Positions 31,194-31,194 of a stretch of 31,194 nt of DNA are shown here, one piece after another. Made by a program: the position numbers and the translations under genes. The DNA is from JAWUWD01 sp034112085 (GTDB lineage: Bacteria; Bacteroidota; Bacteroidia; Cytophagales; Cyclobacteriaceae): assembly GCA_034112085.1 (NCBI GenBank), contig JAWUWD010000025.1, positions 1 to 31,194 of the forward strand. The letters are read 5' to 3'. Position 1 is the stretch's first letter; every line of letters begins with the position of its first letter. Under the pieces are notes generated by a model, which searched no databases, had not been told where the DNA came from, and worked only from the letters and a program-made list of their open reading frames with translations.

Positions 31194-31194
31194 A

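Overview
The window looks like a chromosomal segment of a Bacteroidota (Cytophagia/Flavobacteriia-like) bacterium. The evidence is two type IX secretion type B sorting domains (gliding-motility CTDs), two PorP/SprF-family outer membrane partners, lipoproteins with Bacteroidota-style signal peptides, -33/-7 promoter-like elements of the TTTG ... TAnnTTTG type, ECF sigma factors followed by small single-pass anti-sigma-like proteins, and AT-rich DNA. The species cannot be named from this sequence. No RNA genes, insertion sequences, phage genes or CRISPR arrays were seen, and no gene-free stretch exceeds about 200 bases.

Left part (1-13848, + strand): two consecutive adhesin/translocation-partner pairs. 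The first giant surface protein (5' end outside the window) is built of about 14 Cys-containing PKD-like repeats and ends in a type B sorting domain. A PorP/SprF-like protein follows after 2 nt. The second giant protein (2015 aa, complete) has seven PKD domains with a WDFGDG signature and an internal tandem duplication of exactly 1092 bp. Its stop overlaps the start of a second 343-aa PorP/SprF-like protein. By analogy with SprB/SprF, each barrel probably serves the large protein encoded next to it.

Middle part (13849-19981, mostly + strand): CCA-adding enzyme, a periplasmic TPR protein, an ECF sigma factor overlapped by a probable anti-sigma factor, a lipoprotein-type dipeptidyl peptidase III (M49), a strong terminator, and a TerB-like protein whose last codons form half of an 18-bp hairpin.

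Right-middle part (19997-27676, - strand): reading in transcription order, a TetR regulator, paaA-paaB-paaC-paaD (phenylacetyl-CoA epoxidase, without paaE), an unknown lipoprotein, an AlkB-type membrane di-iron monooxygenase, an aromatic-L-amino-acid decarboxylase and a group III truncated globin, then a separate MORN-repeat lipoprotein. The co-direction of two O2-consuming di-iron enzymes, a globin and an aromatic amino acid decarboxylase is the most intriguing functional grouping here. That they form a single pathway is inference.

Right end (27766-31194): a small four-helix membrane protein on + faces a minus-strand operon made of the tail of a second ECF sigma factor, an overlapping anti-sigma-like membrane protein and two paralogous outer-membrane beta-barrel proteins. 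The longer barrel protein carries a Trp-heptad spacer.
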